In this document: positions 9,722 through 20,610 of the stretch, in pieces
Layout: every line of letters begins with the position of its first letter
Numbering within the stretch: the first letter of the stretch is position 1
Assembly: GCA_013350285.1 (NCBI GenBank)
Contig: JAAXWG010000002.1
Coordinates: 62,001 to 126,000 of the forward strand
Direction: 5' to 3'
From: Candidatus Altimarinota bacterium
GTDB taxonomy: Bacteria > Patescibacteriota > Gracilibacteria > BD1-5 > UBA6164
Length of the DNA stretch: 64,000 nt
The notes under the pieces: generated by a model
Database searches by the model: none
Told to the model about the DNA's origin: nothing
The model's input: only the letters and a program-made list of their open reading frames with translations
Translations under genes and position numbers: made by a program

Positions 9722-11803
9722 TTAAGGATTTGCTGGTGGAGTTGGTGGAGTTGGTGGAGTTGCTGGTGGAGTTCATCAGGCTCAAGCTCAAGTTCATCAA
9801 GATGCTGGTGGGTTTGCTGATGAAGGAGTTGCTGGTGAATTTTCAGGTTTATCTTCAGGTTTATCTCAAGTTTTTTTATCATTGTTTCTATTATTTTCCG
9901 TAGAAGTATGACCTTCTCCAATTCTTATTTCAACTTCATTTGGACTAGAAATCGATGTATCTCAAAGCATTCATTTTTTAAATTCTTTTACTTGCCGATT
10001 CTGTATTTCCATAACTGCTTTTTCAAATGCAAGATGATCTGTTGCATCCACTAATTTTTTTGCAAGTTCTGGACTTCACTGCTGTTTTACTCCTTCAGCA
10101 ATCTGAGCTACATATTCTTTTTTATCCATAACTTTTTCAACGGTTCCTAAATTAAACATAATTTCTCAAGATTTTTGTGAAATTCATGGCTTATTCTTAG
10201 CTGCAATTTCATTTTTTAGACCTCTTAAAGCATCTGTAAGTTCTCTACTAGCAGGATCATTTAAAACACCATCTAAGAATGAGTTTTTTCCTATAAAATC
10301 TTCTGCTTTACTTGTGCTAATTTCATCAACTTTAGTTTTTAATCTCCCTGAAATATGAGAAAGTCAGTCAGCACTAAGTCATGTCCCAGGTATTGGAGTA
10401 ATAGCTGGAAGTCTGGCAAGAGTTTTTCCTGCATCATCTCAGAGTTTAGAAATAGATGCTGTAGCTTCCTTTGTAATATCAGCTGTTTTTAATGCTGCCA
10501 TAATAGCCAACCGGATTATTGCTATCCCAAATAATTCTATAATAATTTTTCCCATGATAGATCAAAACTTTGTAATAAGTACTTTATTATCTACTTGTTT
10601 TTCTGTTGTATTTCAAAAAGCACCATTTATATCAAGAGTAAATCAAGCAAATTCATATTTTCAATCCCTTATAATAGTATTAATTTTTCATGTTTCCATT
10701 CACTCTCATGCCACAAGAAGAAAAAGATATCAAAAAGAAAGAGCAAGACAGACATAGACAGGAACAAGTGCAAGATGAATTATTTGGGTTATATTAAAAT
10801 GTTTCATTATTCCTCACCCATCTTTTTTCTTGAGAAAATAAGAAAGTCAAATAACTGGTGAAGCCATAGCATATAGCCAAAACATAAATCCTCTTACAAA
10901 GAGAGCTATAAAAAGAGCAAACATCAATATAGCATAAACCACTATAAATATCATATCAAAAAGTACTTTTTGTATAGCATCAAAAAAAGTTTGAAAATTA
11001 TTCACTTGATCCGAATCAAATTCATCTAATTTATCAAGTGATAATATTCCATAGGTATATAAATATATAAGTCCATAAAGTGATTTTTGATCTTTTCCAT
11101 TCACTACTTCTTCTACATTTTTTAAACTACCTTCTTTACATATAAGTATATCTCCTATATCATAAGCTCATGATGAAGTTCATTTTGTCGTTTGTCATGA
11201 TCAACTTGAAAGATGAAGTTGATAGTTACTACATATTTTTTTATCTTTTATTGCTTCAGTAAAACTATCCATTCATTGAAAAGTACTATAAGGAAGAGAA
11301 AGACTTGCAACTGATAAAAAGGCTGATATAGAAAGTATAAATTGTACAAAAAACCAAGAAAAAGGAACGATTAATACTCAAATAATAAAACGAGGAAGTG
11401 CTGTTTTAAGTTGATATGTATCTTTTCCTTGTCAGACAATATTCATTACTGCAATATAAATGAGAATGAAGGCAAAGATAAAATAAACTACATTTGAGAC
11501 AAGTATCCATATTTCTTTCATATATGTATCCAATCCTATTATATTTCCACTTGTCCAACCAGGAAAAAGAAGAAGTGAAACTAATGAGGTTAATACTCCT
11601 ATAAGTGCTGCAGAAACTGAAAATATAAGCTTCAACCAATCAGCTGTTTTTTTCCAATCAGTTACATTTGTTTGAGTTGAATTTGCTGAATCTGTTGCAA
11701 AAGCAAAATCTCTCAATAAAAAGAAAATTCAAAGAAAAAGAACGAGAGAAAAAATAAATTTTTTATTTTTGTTACAATGTCTTTTTATAAAAGAAAAAAT
11801 CAT
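9722..11803 (-). CDS. polytopic membrane protein, VirB6/TrbL-like, with Gly/Pro-rich tail
   Basis: A 693-residue protein. A signal peptide or first membrane helix (FIFSLVLFLGIFFLLRDFAFA) is followed by about six to seven strongly hydrophobic segments up to residue ~400, for example LIFSVSAALIGVLTSLVSLL, ILVSNVVYFIFAFILIYIAV and FDMIFIVVYAILMFALFIAL. Then comes a long soluble, charged cytoplasmic or exported region. The tail is low-complexity and ends in GGTPPATPPTPPTPPANP from a short DNA tandem repeat. The layout (signal, five or more helices, hydrophilic tail) recalls VirB6/TrbL channel proteins of type IV secretion, and such proteins are common in these phyla. I see no diagnostic motif, so the function is inferred. 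The start is the ATG at 11803. Confidence 0.6.
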
Positions 11804-11966
11804 ATTTTTGTTTTTATTTTTAATATTTACACTATCATAACACAATTTTTTATAGAGAGCAAAAAAATAAAAGAAAAATAAAAATTATCTTTCTTTTATT
11901 AAAATGGAACATCTTTTATCCCCTTTTTTTTAATTATAAAAGCTTTTAAAAAATTCAAAAATTATT

Positions 11967-13400
11967 TTATATTCTCTTTTTGATTAAATCATTAAAAATC
12001 TTAGGATTTCCTTGTCAAGCAGAAAGTTTCATACATTGCCCAACAAAAAATCAAAATATTTTTTCATTTCCTCATTTGTATTCTTCCACTTGAGAAGGAA
12101 AGCTTGTTATCACTTGTTCAACTATTTTCATCAAAGCATCTACATCATTTTTTTGCCTGAGTCAAAGTTTGTCTGTAATTTCTCAAGCATTTCAACCATT
12201 TTTAAAAAGTTCAGCAACAACTTCTTTGCTATTGATAGAAGAAAGTTCGTCTTTATTTACCATATCAATCACAGAAGCAAGTTCACGAATATCAAATTTG
12301 AGTTCACTTATTTGTATTTTTTCATCACTTTCGTTTATAAGAGCAAGTAATATAGTCGTAATATAACTGCATGATTTTTTTGCATCTCAAGTAAGGGCAA
12401 ATAATGCTTCAAAATATTTTGCCAACTCCACATCAGCAGTCAAAATTCTTGCATCATCTTGGCTCAGTGAATAATCATTGAGGTATCTTACTCTTTTTTC
12501 TATTGGCAATTCTCCGAGAGAATTTCTACATTCTTCTATAAGTTCATCACTTATCTCTATTGGAAGCAAATCAGGCTCTGGAAAATATCTATAATCCATC
12601 GCATCTTCTTTTGTTCTTTGAGTTGCACTCATTCCTTTTGTATCATCCCAACCTCTTGTTTCTTGGTCTATTGTTCCTCCGCTTTCTTTTATTCTTACTT
12701 GTCTTGCATATTCTGATTCTATTGCTCTTCCAACAGAAGAAAATGAATTAAGATTTTTTAATTCTACTCTTGTTCCAAGTTTTTGTTCTCCTGTCGGTCT
12801 GATAGAAATATTTACATCACATCTGAGTTGTCCTTTTTCCATATCAGCATCGCTTATTTCATAGGCACGAAACATTTTTTGCAATTCTTTTAAAAATTCC
12901 ATTACTTCTTCTTTATCATAAAAAACTGGCTCTGTTACAATTTCCATAAGTGGACTTCAGGCTCTATTATAATCACAAAGAGTTCTTCCTCATACATGAA
13001 TCAATTTTCCTGCATCATTTTCTAAGTGCATATGATGAATTAAAAACTCTTTTACTTCTCCATTTACCATTACTTTTACACTTCCTGCTCCAGTAATCGT
13101 TTCATACATTTGTGTTGTTTGAAAACTATTTGGCAAATCCGGATAAAAATAACTTTTTCTATCAAAACGAGAAGTTTTATTTATTTTACAATTCATCAAC
13201 ATTCAAGCTTTTACTCCCAATCTTACAACTTCTTCATTCAGTGCTGGAAGCATTCAAGGAAATCCCATACACACAGGACAAACATTCATATTTGGATCGG
13301 AAGCAAGTTCTACTGCATTTTTACAAGAACAAAACATTTTTGTTTGTGATTTTACTCTCACATGTATCTCTAATCAGATAACTTTTTCGTATTTTTCCAT
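11967..13400 (-). CDS. gatB: Asp/Glu-tRNA amidotransferase subunit B
   Basis: GatB is the tRNA-binding kinase subunit of GatCAB, which converts Glu-tRNA-Gln (or Asp-tRNA-Asn) to the amide form. The start MEKYEKVIGLEIHVRVKSQTK is the standard GatB N-terminus. Zn-ligand cysteines lie in MFCSC and CPVCMGFPG, and the cradle motifs LRCDVNISIRPTG, TRVELKNLNSF, ETRGWD and YRYFPEPDLLP are all present. The C-terminal YqeY/GatB domain ends QGNPKIFNDLIKKRI. 477 residues is normal. gatA and gatC are not adjacent. Its presence together with gltX suggests that Gln-tRNA is made indirectly. Confidence 0.96.
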
Positions 13401-13522
13401 TCTCTTTTTTTATATTATAAAGACTATGGAGCCATAATAATAAAAAATATAGCAAATACAACTTGATTTAAAAAAAAATAATGATAATATCTTTTTACAA
13501 GCTTATTTTATAAAAAAACAAA

Positions 13523-13828
13523 ATGGAACTAAAAATAATAGTACATGTAGGAAGTGATCTTGAGGGATCAAAAGAAGTAGTACAAAGACTTGTAGAAAGA
13601 AACATATCTACAAAACTTGACCAATATCTCAACAAATTTGATAAAGATGATAGTGAAGGAATAATTGAATTTAAATGAGATAAAAATAAAAAAAATTTAT
13701 TTAATGGAGTCATTCAAGCTCATATTGATGGACATAGTTTTAGATTTGAAAGAGAAGATTACACAAATCTTGATGATCTCATCAATCACTTATTTGACCA
13801 TTTTAAGCAAGAACTTAGTAATAAATAA
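13523..13828 (+). CDS. hpf: short HPF/YfiA-like ribosome-associated protein
   Basis: 101 residues, MELKIIVHVGSDLEGSKEVV. The beta-alpha-beta-beta-beta-alpha pattern and the end (FEREDYTNLDDLINHLFDHFKQEL) resemble the hibernation-promoting factor/YfiA fold, where a D-x-Y-xx-x-D-x-Ala/Leu-I-D helix precedes a final basic helix. It lacks the long C-terminal dimerisation domain of long HPF. The role (binding the 30S A/P site in resting cells) is from the family. The similarity is moderate, as basic residues typical of the rRNA contact are few. It has its own terminator. Confidence 0.6.
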
Positions 13829-13852
13829 AAAGTCTCGTATGAGACTTTTTTT
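13827..13852 (+). terminator. terminator of the HPF-like gene
   Basis: Stem AAAAAGTCTC / GAGACTTTTT with loop GTAT, ending in T7. The stop codon overlaps its first bases. Confidence 0.88.
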
Positions 13853-13885
13853 GTTATCTTATAGTTTTTAGCTTTGTTATAAATA

Positions 13886-13964
13886 AAAACTCCCCCACTC
13901 CTTCGTCGTTTTTCTCCCTCAAATGAGGGGGATTAAGGGGGAGCTGAAACAAGTTCAGAATGAC
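13886..13964. repeat. composite of GC-rich palindromes
   Basis: CTCCCCC at 13890-13896 pairs with GGGGGAG at 13937-13943. Inside is CCCTC AAAT GAGGG, and the adjacent CTGAA/TTCAG hairpin ends in AATGAC (13944-13963). It is much richer in G+C than its surroundings. It looks like another member of the dispersed repeat families. Confidence 0.65.
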
Positions 13965-13989
13965 TTTTTGGAGAGTTTTATTAAAATAT

Positions 13990-14457
13990 TTATTTCTTAG
14001 AATCAGTTTCTTTATGAAAACCAAACTTTTTAACTTTCCTTTCTGGTTTTTTATCTTTAGAAAAATTTAAATATAAAACATATTTGAGAATTATTATAGA
14101 TACTACAAGTAATAAGTATTCAAGAAAATAAAATAAACTAAAATAAATGAATTCAAATGAATTATTCTGACCAAATATGGGAATCAAAGACTTAGCTAAT
14201 TTTATTCAATTATCAAAGAATTTAATTAAAGAAAGTCCTTTATCCAAAAAAAAGTTGAAATAGAACATTCCTATATTTAAGATAATTCCCCAAAAAATAT
14301 AATGAATCATTCTATCAAACAGATTATTATCATATCTTTTAAATAAATTTGCAAAAAAATAATTTTCACCAAAAATAATTTCAACAAAAATGTATCAAAA
14401 TAAGAATATTAGCAAAAAAAATGAAAATCATCCAATAGATAAAATATCAATGCTCAT
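13990..14457 (-). CDS. hypothetical membrane protein
   Basis: 155 residues with about four hydrophobic segments (ILSIGGFSFFLLIFLFGYIF, MIHYIFWGIILNIGMFYFNF, FIYFSLFYFLEYLLLVVSII and part of the middle). The C-terminus is short and basic, ending KKFGFHKETDSKK, and is probably cytoplasmic. No family is recognised. The frame is supported by UGA codons read as Gly. It lies 100 bp from the hemerythrin-like gene on the same strand, and the two may share a transcript. Confidence 0.65.
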
Positions 14458-14557
14458 AATCCAAAAATTAAAATCTAAACTAAAAATAATCTATCATTGT
14501 GAGGAATAAATCAATAAAAAAACTAACTTTTAGATAATTTTTAAAATAAAATTATTA

Positions 14558-15127
14558 CTATAAATCATTTGAAATATGAGCTAATTTTTCTTTTAATTCA
14601 TTTTGTAATTGGATTCATTTAGAATACAAATTTTCATTTTCTATTTTTGCATGAATTACATTATTTTTTTGTATATTTACAAAAATAGATTGAAATTCTT
14701 TAAAATCTTTTATTTTCTCATCATCTATTATAGATAATCACTCTAAAAGCTGAACAATACTATCAAGATATAAATTAAACTCCATATGTTGATTTTTCAT
14801 TTGAATATCATTTACCAAACTATTAATAATTTCAAAATTATCAGATAAATTAATTAATTTATCTGTATATAATCTCTCAAATTTTAAAATTGTAGGAAAT
14901 ACTACAATATCTTCTCTGGTTATATGTTTTAGAATTTCCTTTCTAAATTGAGAAAATAGTTCTGATAAATGAGTAATTTCTGGATATTTCTTTGAATAAT
15001 TCTCTATTATATAAGGAACAAGTAATTCTATTTTTTTTAAATCTTTTCTTAATGGTTCATGAAAAGTTTTAGTGATATACTTTATAAGTGAGTTCAAAGA
15101 CATGTCCTCTACACTTTTTGCAAACAT
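14558..15127 (-). CDS. hemerythrin-like (HHE / RIC family) protein
   Basis: 189 residues of four-helix-bundle character. Spaced candidate di-iron ligands are visible: the His in KTFHEPLRKDL (residue ~23), the His in ITHLSELFSQFRKEI, H and E in KHITREDIVVFPTI, and the His/Glu region MKNQHMEFNLYLDSIV. H-x-x-x-L-R and H-x-x-x-E/D-x-x-V-F-P are hallmarks of the Fe-S repair (RIC/YtfE) and hemerythrin domains. The likely role is binding iron or NO/O2, or repair of Fe-S centres. The N-terminal ScdA domain is absent. The start ATG at 15127 gives MFAKSVEDM. Confidence 0.68.
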
Positions 15128-15270
15128 AATTATAAAGATTATTAATATAAAAATATTTAAGTCATATAATTATAATATCATAAATTAAATAATTACACAA
15201 TTATATATATAAAAAAAATTATAATTTATTCAAAAATATTAGAATATTGCTAAAATTGTAGTAATATTTT

Positions 15271-15705
15271 TTAAAAATCCATACTTTCACATTTTTCTAT
15301 AAATATCTTTGTTGCTTCAATAACATTCTTGTATCTATCATTTTGAAGATAAATTCCTCAAAAATATCTTGTTATTACCACAATGATATTTTTCATATCT
15401 TTTCTTTGTAATTCCCTCAAAATACACATTCCTGCTCAAGTTTCTCCATCATCGTTTTTCCCTTCTATCAAGATATTATTTTCTCATACAAAACGGTAAG
15501 CAAAGGAATTGTGATCTGCTTTTTGGAAATAGATGTCTTTTTTAAGGTTGGCAAGAAAATTTTTTATATCTTCTTCAGATTTTATTTTTCCTCCGGAAGC
15601 ACTATATTTTGACTTCCTATCGATGATAATTTCTTTAAATACGATAAAATCCTGTTTTATAGAATCATTATTGTCTCAAAAATTAAATCCTATTTGATTA
15701 TTCAT
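15271..15705 (-). CDS. IMPACT/YigZ-family protein (UPF0029 domain)
   Basis: 144 residues. Visible motifs: a KSKYSASGGKI start of the domain, DHNSFAYRF, then DDGETGAGMCIL, then NIIVVITRYFGGIYL near residues 110-122. The DDGE...G and VVxTRYFGGI pair is diagnostic of the IMPACT/YigZ fold, proposed to act on translation or RNA. The C-terminal YigZ domain is missing, so this is the minimal form. The start overlaps the 3' end of the nucleosidase gene by 8 bp, indicating translational coupling. Confidence 0.82.
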
Positions 15706-16444
15706 CTTTTGTATTTTCCATTAATTGTAAAAATTCTTTTTTTGTCTTCATTTTATTTTCCTCAAAAAAAGCTTCAAAATCAATATGAAAGGCTTGAAAT
15801 TTGTAATAATTCTTTTTTAAAATCTCAGTTTCTGCAAAAGTAAGTGAAAAATGTTTTTTATATTTTTCAAATGATTTTTCCATCGGAAGAAAATAAAAAA
15901 ACTTTTGAAGGTCACTTATAAGTTGTGATACATCAAAGCTTTGCATTACTTGTTTTAGCTCAGAAATATCTACTTTTTTACTTGCTTCTGAAATCGTATC
16001 AAAGGGAATTTTGAGAATTATATAAGGAATTTTCTTTTTACTACAAACAAAATCAATTCAAAAACTCTCCATATCAACAAATTCTTCTCAAGTATTTTCC
16101 TGATTTGTAAGTATTTTTTCGCTACTTCCGAGAGAAATAAGTTCCCCAAGCTGAAAATAAATTGGCACCAAAGCTTCTTTTTCATTTGCCAAATTTTTTA
16201 TGCGGTAAACTTGGAAAAGTTTTTTATTTGTTTCTTTCTTTACTCCACAAACTCAAATATTTACGACAAAATCTATCTCGTTTTTTGTGAGGTAGTCTTG
16301 TAAAGTATAAATTACATTGTAATTCCCTACTCCCGTCAGCAAAAATTTGAAGCAAAAATCTTTTTCACTATATTGTGAAATTTGTTCTTTTATCACATCA
16401 AGTTCAAGCTTCAAAGCAGAAACAAAAAGAATATTTTTTTTCAT
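15698..16444 (-). CDS. nucleoside phosphorylase/MTA-SAH nucleosidase-like protein
   Basis: 248 residues. The N-terminus MKKNILFVSALKLELDVIKE matches the start of the MTAN/PNP fold (beta strand, then a lid Glu region). LLTGVGNYNVIYTL supplies the glycine-rich ribose/phosphate loop. EEFVDMESFGIDFV supplies the conserved M-E substrate ribose contact. These are the key features of 5'-methylthioadenosine/SAH nucleosidase or futalosine hydrolase-type enzymes. The C-terminal 70 residues are an unusual helical extension. The exact substrate is undetermined. It sits between HemW and IMPACT genes on one strand with gaps under 10 bp. Confidence 0.75.
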
Positions 16445-16449
16445 AAAGT

Positions 16450-17514
16450 TTATTTAATAATTTCTTTGAGAATAAAATCTATAACTAAAACTCATTTTTC
16501 GCTCACAATTATCTTGTTTTTTTTCTTTTCTAAAAATCATTTTTCAAAAAAATAATCAAGTTTTTTTTCATCAAGAAAGCAAAAATATGATTTTTGTATT
16601 CCTGTCGTGCGAAGAGAAAACATAATTGTTTCGAGTATTTTTTCTTTTTCTTCTAGCTCTTCTTCAAATTGTAATTTTCCTCTATAATAATCAGTAAAAT
16701 TATCTGGATAAGCATATCTTTTCCCCTGCTCATATCCGTGAGCTCCAAGTCAAAAAGCTATCATATCACTATGATTCCAATAAGCAAGATTATGTTTGCA
16801 CTTATATCATTTTTTTGCAAAATTTGAAATTTCATATCTTCAAAATCCTTCTTCTTCCAAAAAATTTTTTGTTTGAGTATATTCTTTGAGAAAATCTTCT
16901 TCTTTGATTGATATTTTTTTCCAAGATTTTGAATAATAATAATCTTCCAGCATATAGAGCGAAATATGCTTGATAAACGGGTATTTTTTGAGCAAAGTTT
17001 GTATATCTTTTTTCACTTGTCATTTTTTTTGATAAGGAAGACCTATAATAAAATCAAGAGAGATATTTTTTTTGTATAGTTTTTCAAAATTATCCAAAGC
17101 AAAAAATATAGTTTTCTTTTTATCTCTTCCTATTTCTTTGAGAGTTTGAAAATTGAGGGATTGAATACCAAGAGAAAATCTATTTATTCCTATAGACAAA
17201 TAAAATTGTAATTTTTCTTGAGTGATATCTTTTGGATTTACTTCAAGGGTAATTTCTCTATTTTTTGAAATAATAAACTTTTTTTCAAGGCAAAACATAA
17301 TTTCTCGTATATATTCTCAAGTAAGAGAAGACGGACTTCATCATCAAAAATAAATAGTTTTTATCTCTCGTATTCATCATTTATAAGATTCTATAGTTTT
17401 TTTGAGATATTCTATATAGTATTTTCTTTTTATTTCTTCTTGCTCTACAAAAGAAGAAAAACGACAATATTTACATTTACTTGAGCAAAAAGGAATATGA
17501 ATATAAAGATGCAA
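16450..17514 (-). CDS. hemW: HemW-like radical SAM protein
   Basis: 354 residues. N-terminal LYIHIPFCSSKCKYCRF carries the CxxxCxxC cluster plus the extra Cys typical of HemW/CPDH. Next come KTIYFGGGSPSSLTG (the GGG is three consecutive UGA codons), EVNPKDIT, NRFSLGIQSLN and SLDFIIGLPYQ. The C-terminal part has SLYMLED, GRYEISNFAKKGYKCKHNLAYW and GLGAHGY, as in HemW, a heme chaperone rather than a true oxidase. The only in-frame initiator is a TTG at 17514 just before the conserved H-L-Y-I-H-I-P-F-C, so the start is a TTG by inference. Confidence 0.88.
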
Positions 17515-17541
17515 AATATAAAAAATAATAAATAAGTTTTT

Positions 17542-18921
17542 TTATTTACAAACAGTAGAGAGTTTTTCAAATTTTACCATTTTATTGTATTTACAAAGAA
17601 GTACATTTTTTAATCTTTCAAAAGAGTTCGTAGCATTTGTTTCATCATCCAAAATATTAGTTATTTCTTTGTCATACATAGCTTTTAATCCCTTATCAAA
17701 AGAAGAAAAAATAAATTCTTTATCCATAAAATCTTTTAAAGCAATATTAAAATTTGTATTTACTTTTTTCTCAAGTCTTTTTTCTTCTAATTTTACCATT
17801 GCAGGAAGATAATAAGGATAAGCATCAAGGTAAGCATTTTGTCCTTCTTCACTTATGAGATAAGCAAGAAAATCATTTGCTAGATTATAATTTTTTGTAT
17901 TTTTATTTATAACAAAATAATTATAATTTACGAGACTTTTTCCATTTCCTATAAAATAATGAGGAAAAGGAGAAGCCATAAGAAATGTCTTTTTAAATCA
18001 TTTTTTATCTATATCATTCAGCATTCTTGGATAACCTATAAGCATAGCAACTTCTTCTTTTGAAAAAAGATCAATTGCATTTTTTCAAGAACTTATAAGA
18101 TCAGCAAATCTTGTATTATAGGCATTATTTCACTCTACATCACCATAAAGAAGATATGTCGTAAGTCATTGTTTCATTTTATTTCCTTCTGCTTTTTCAA
18201 AAGAAACAATATCATCAAGCATAAAAAATTGAGTCAAAATATCATAAGAATATGGAACAGTAGAACCATTTCAAAGAGCAAGAGGAATAATATCACTATT
18301 TGTCTCTTTGAGTTGCTTTGTAGCATCACTAATAGATGCCCAAGAAGCAACATCTTTTGATTCTATATATCTCCTATTATAAAAAATTCAAAGAGTTTCA
18401 TATCCGAGAGGAATTCAAGCAAGAAATTCTACTATTTCTTCTTTTTCTGGATCATCTGGATTTTTGATACTTGTTGTTCTAATAAGATCTTCTCCAAAAA
18501 AAGTTTTAAACTCTTTTCTAAAATTTTGTGCATTAACAATTGCTGGATCAAGTCCTGATACTTGTTCTTCAAGTCCTGATTTTTCATTATTATTGAGCAT
18601 AAATACATCTGGTTCTTTTCCTGCAATAATAGCACTTTGCAGTGTGTAAAAATATTCTTCATAATCAGAAAAGTTTTCAACAACAAAATTTATATTTGTA
18701 TAAGCTTTATTTTTATCTTTAAATTTTTTTAGTATCTCAGTAAATTTTTCTTTTTCATCCTCAACTATCCATATACTAAAATTAGATGAAGTTGTTTTTT
18801 GTGGGACTTTTGATTTTTTTGTTGCTCCATTCATCAAAGATACCAAATAAATAAGAGCAATAAGAGCTAAAACTCAAATAACAGCAAAAATAATTTTATT
18901 TTTATTTATAGGAAGATTCAT
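17542..18921 (-). CDS. membrane-anchored ABC-type extracellular solute-binding protein
   Basis: 459 residues. One N-terminal membrane helix (KIIFAVIGVLALIALIYLVS) is followed by a periplasmic-binding-protein type 2 fold. NFSIWIVEDEKEKFTEILK resembles the first beta-alpha unit of family 1 (sugar/oligosaccharide) binding proteins. GKEPDVFMLNNN is the usual domain I motif, AGIPLGYETLGIFYNR the hinge strand, and SEEGQNAYLDAYPYYLPA the C-terminal helix. There is no lipobox cysteine, so it is probably anchored by the helix. No permease or ATPase genes are adjacent, so ligand and partner are unknown. Confidence 0.75.
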
Positions 18922-18939
18922 ATATTTAAAAGTTATTAA

Positions 18940-19257
18940 TTATATATTAGAAAGTAAATGAAGATGAAGATGCATAACTTCTTGTCCTCATAAAGCTCAA
19001 ACATGGAATTTCAATTGGTACCCTTGTTGTATATTTAAGTCATAAGCCATTTTTTTTGCTACAAAAAATAACTCTGCTATCAAGTCACTATCTTCTTTTT
19101 GTATTTCATTGATGCTTGGAATTTCTTTTTTTGGAATAATAAGAAGATGTGTTTTTGCTTTGGGAGCAATATCTTTTATGACGATAATATTATCCTGTTC
19201 ATATACTATATCAGAAGGAATTTCCCTTTCAATAATTCTTGTAAAAATACTCTTCAT
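18940..19257 (-). CDS. HIT-family hydrolase
   Basis: 105 residues with the histidine triad HVGALGGQEVMHLHLHL (about residues 85-101). Two of the glycines are UGA. The N-terminus MKSIFTRIIEREIPSDIVYE and IAPKAKTHLLIIPKKEI are classic HINT-branch motifs. It is a probable nucleoside phosphoramidase or nucleotide hydrolase. It ends 18 bp before the solute-binding gene and is preceded by a small membrane protein gene on the same strand. Confidence 0.92.
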
Positions 19258-19267
19258 AAAAAATATA

Positions 19268-19528
19268 TTAATAATAAGTTTCTTCTATTGTTGCTTCTTC
19301 ATCATTTGACTGAAATACATTTACTGAATTTACTCTTCCATCTATAACAAAAATAAAAAATAAGCCAAGAAGTGAAAGAAAAAGAAGAATAAAAAATAGT
19401 GCATTTGTTGCTTTGGGAATATGAGTACTGAAATTTTTAAATTTATAAGAATGGAGTCTCGCAACAATAAAAAATCACCAAATCACAAGAAGAATGAGAG
19501 AATATGCTCCTATGTAAAGTAAAAACAT
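19268..19528 (-). CDS. small two-helix membrane protein
   Basis: 86 residues: MFLLYIGAYSLILLVIWGFF then a basic stretch (ARLHSYKFKNFSTHIPK), a second helix ALFFILLFLSLLGLFFIFVI, and an acidic tail (SNDEEATIEETYY). No family is recognised. It stops 10 bp before the HIT gene start, suggesting one operon with the HIT and solute-binding genes. Confidence 0.6.
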
Positions 19529-19645
19529 AAAAATATATTTAATAATAAAGTCTATTTTAATTATATTTTTTATTTTTTTTTTGCAAATTTTTACTTTTTA
19601 TAATACAATAGAAGTGTGTGAAATATTTATTAAAAATAATTATTT

Positions 19646-20029
19646 ATGGCTACTATACAAAATAATGGTAAAACTTTCAATATCTCAGATGAGATGCAAG
19701 CAAAATATCCTGAGCTGATAAAACTCATACTCAATACGGAATCAATGGATGATGATGAGAGACAATATTGGTTTGATATTATGCCTTCTATGACTGATTC
19801 TCAAATTGATAGACTTTTTAATATTCTAGAAACTGAGAAAAAAAAGTTAGAAGACCTTGAGGTAAAATATCAAAAAGAAATAAAATCTCTCAATGAAAAA
19901 CATCTTATTGAATGGCAAGAATTCCAAATTAAACAAAATAAGCAGGTTATAGCAAAAGCAAAAGCAGAAGAACAAAATGAAGAACAACAAAATCCAGATG
20001 ATGTATTAAAAATGCTTAATGATATGTAA
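19646..20029 (+). CDS. hypothetical coiled-coil protein
   Basis: 127 residues, MATIQNNGKTFNISDEMQAK. It has a globular N-terminal half containing DDERQYWFDIMPSMTDSQID. A long charged coiled coil follows (about residues 65-110, Glu/Lys/Gln-rich), then a short acidic end. No UGA codon occurs and no family is recognised. It has its own terminator. Confidence 0.7.
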   Translation: MATIQNNGKTFNISDEMQAKYPELIKLILNTESMDDDERQYWFDIMPSMTDSQIDRLFNILETEKKKLEDLEVKYQKEIKSLNEKHLIEWQEFQIKQNKQVIAKAKAEEQNEEQQNPDDVLKMLNDM

Positions 20030-20049
20030 AAAATAACAAAAAATAATCA

Positions 20050-20081
20050 AATAGAAGTAATAATATTACTTCTATTTTTTT
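20050..20081 (+). terminator. terminator of the coiled-coil protein gene
   Basis: Stem AATAGAAGTAAT / ATTACTTCTATT followed by T6. Only 14 bp separate it from the next promoter. Confidence 0.85.
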
Positions 20082-20094
20082 GTGAAAAATTTAT

Positions 20095-20122
20095 TTGACA
20101 AATATAAAATATTTTTTATAGT
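20095..20122 (+). promoter_or_regulatory. sigma70-type promoter of the 131-residue protein gene
   Basis: TTGACA at 20095-20100, a 16-nt spacer, and TATAGT at 20117-20122, 32 bp before the ATG. The same TTGAC(A/T)-16-TATAGT arrangement occurs at 39694-39721. Confidence 0.65.
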
Positions 20123-20153
20123 CTATTTATTAATTTAATGCTAAATAATAAAT

Positions 20154-20549
20154 ATGCAAATTCCATGATGAAGATTGATTACTACTTTATCTCTTGTTTG
20201 AAGTCTATTATCACAACAAGCTTGTAGTAAGTATAGTGAACCTGTTCAAGTACAAGTAAGTTATATTAATGAAATAACAAAATGATTATTATTAATAGAA
20301 GTAGATCCTTCTAATGTTGAAGGTAGAAAAATTTGAGACAAAGTCAAGTTAGAAAAAGAAATAAAGAAATGAGATATAAATGGTGATGGTAGGGAAGAAC
20401 TTATATTCGCAAATATAAAAATTAAAAAAGATAATTATCCTGAAGGAGATTATACTATAGAAAATATTCTTAGTGGAAGTGATAAAAAACCAAAAACTGA
20501 AGGTATAGTACCATGAAATATAATAGAAATATCTCAAAAAGCACTATAA
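20154..20549 (+). CDS. small exported protein, possible lipoprotein
   Basis: 131 residues. The N-terminus MQIPGGRLITTLSLVGSLLSQQACSK looks like a signal peptide. The Cys after SQQA could be a lipidation site, although the lipobox is weak. The mature part contains DINGDGREELIF, a calcium-loop/FG-GAP-like D-x-N-x-D-G motif. Most glycines near the N-terminus are UGA. No family is recognised. It has a good promoter upstream and a terminator downstream, so it is an independent unit. Confidence 0.65.
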
Positions 20550-20555
20550 ATATTT

Positions 20556-20593
20556 AAAACTCCTCCAAAATTTAAAAATTTTGGAGGAGTTTT
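20556..20593 (+). terminator. terminator of the small exported protein gene
   Basis: Stem AAAACTCCTCCAAAATT / AATTTTGGAGGAGTTTT, nearly perfect over 17 bp. It lies 7 bp past the stop. Confidence 0.88.
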
Positions 20594-20610
20594 ATTTTAC
20601 TTGATTTTTT

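Noticed and set aside
9511-9921. Minus-strand open frame with a His/Gln/Leu repeat (LHQQLHQLHQ)
   Set aside because: It is an out-of-frame reading of the GGTGGAGTT DNA repeat; the UGA=Gly frame of the long membrane protein runs through the same bases and ends properly in TAA.
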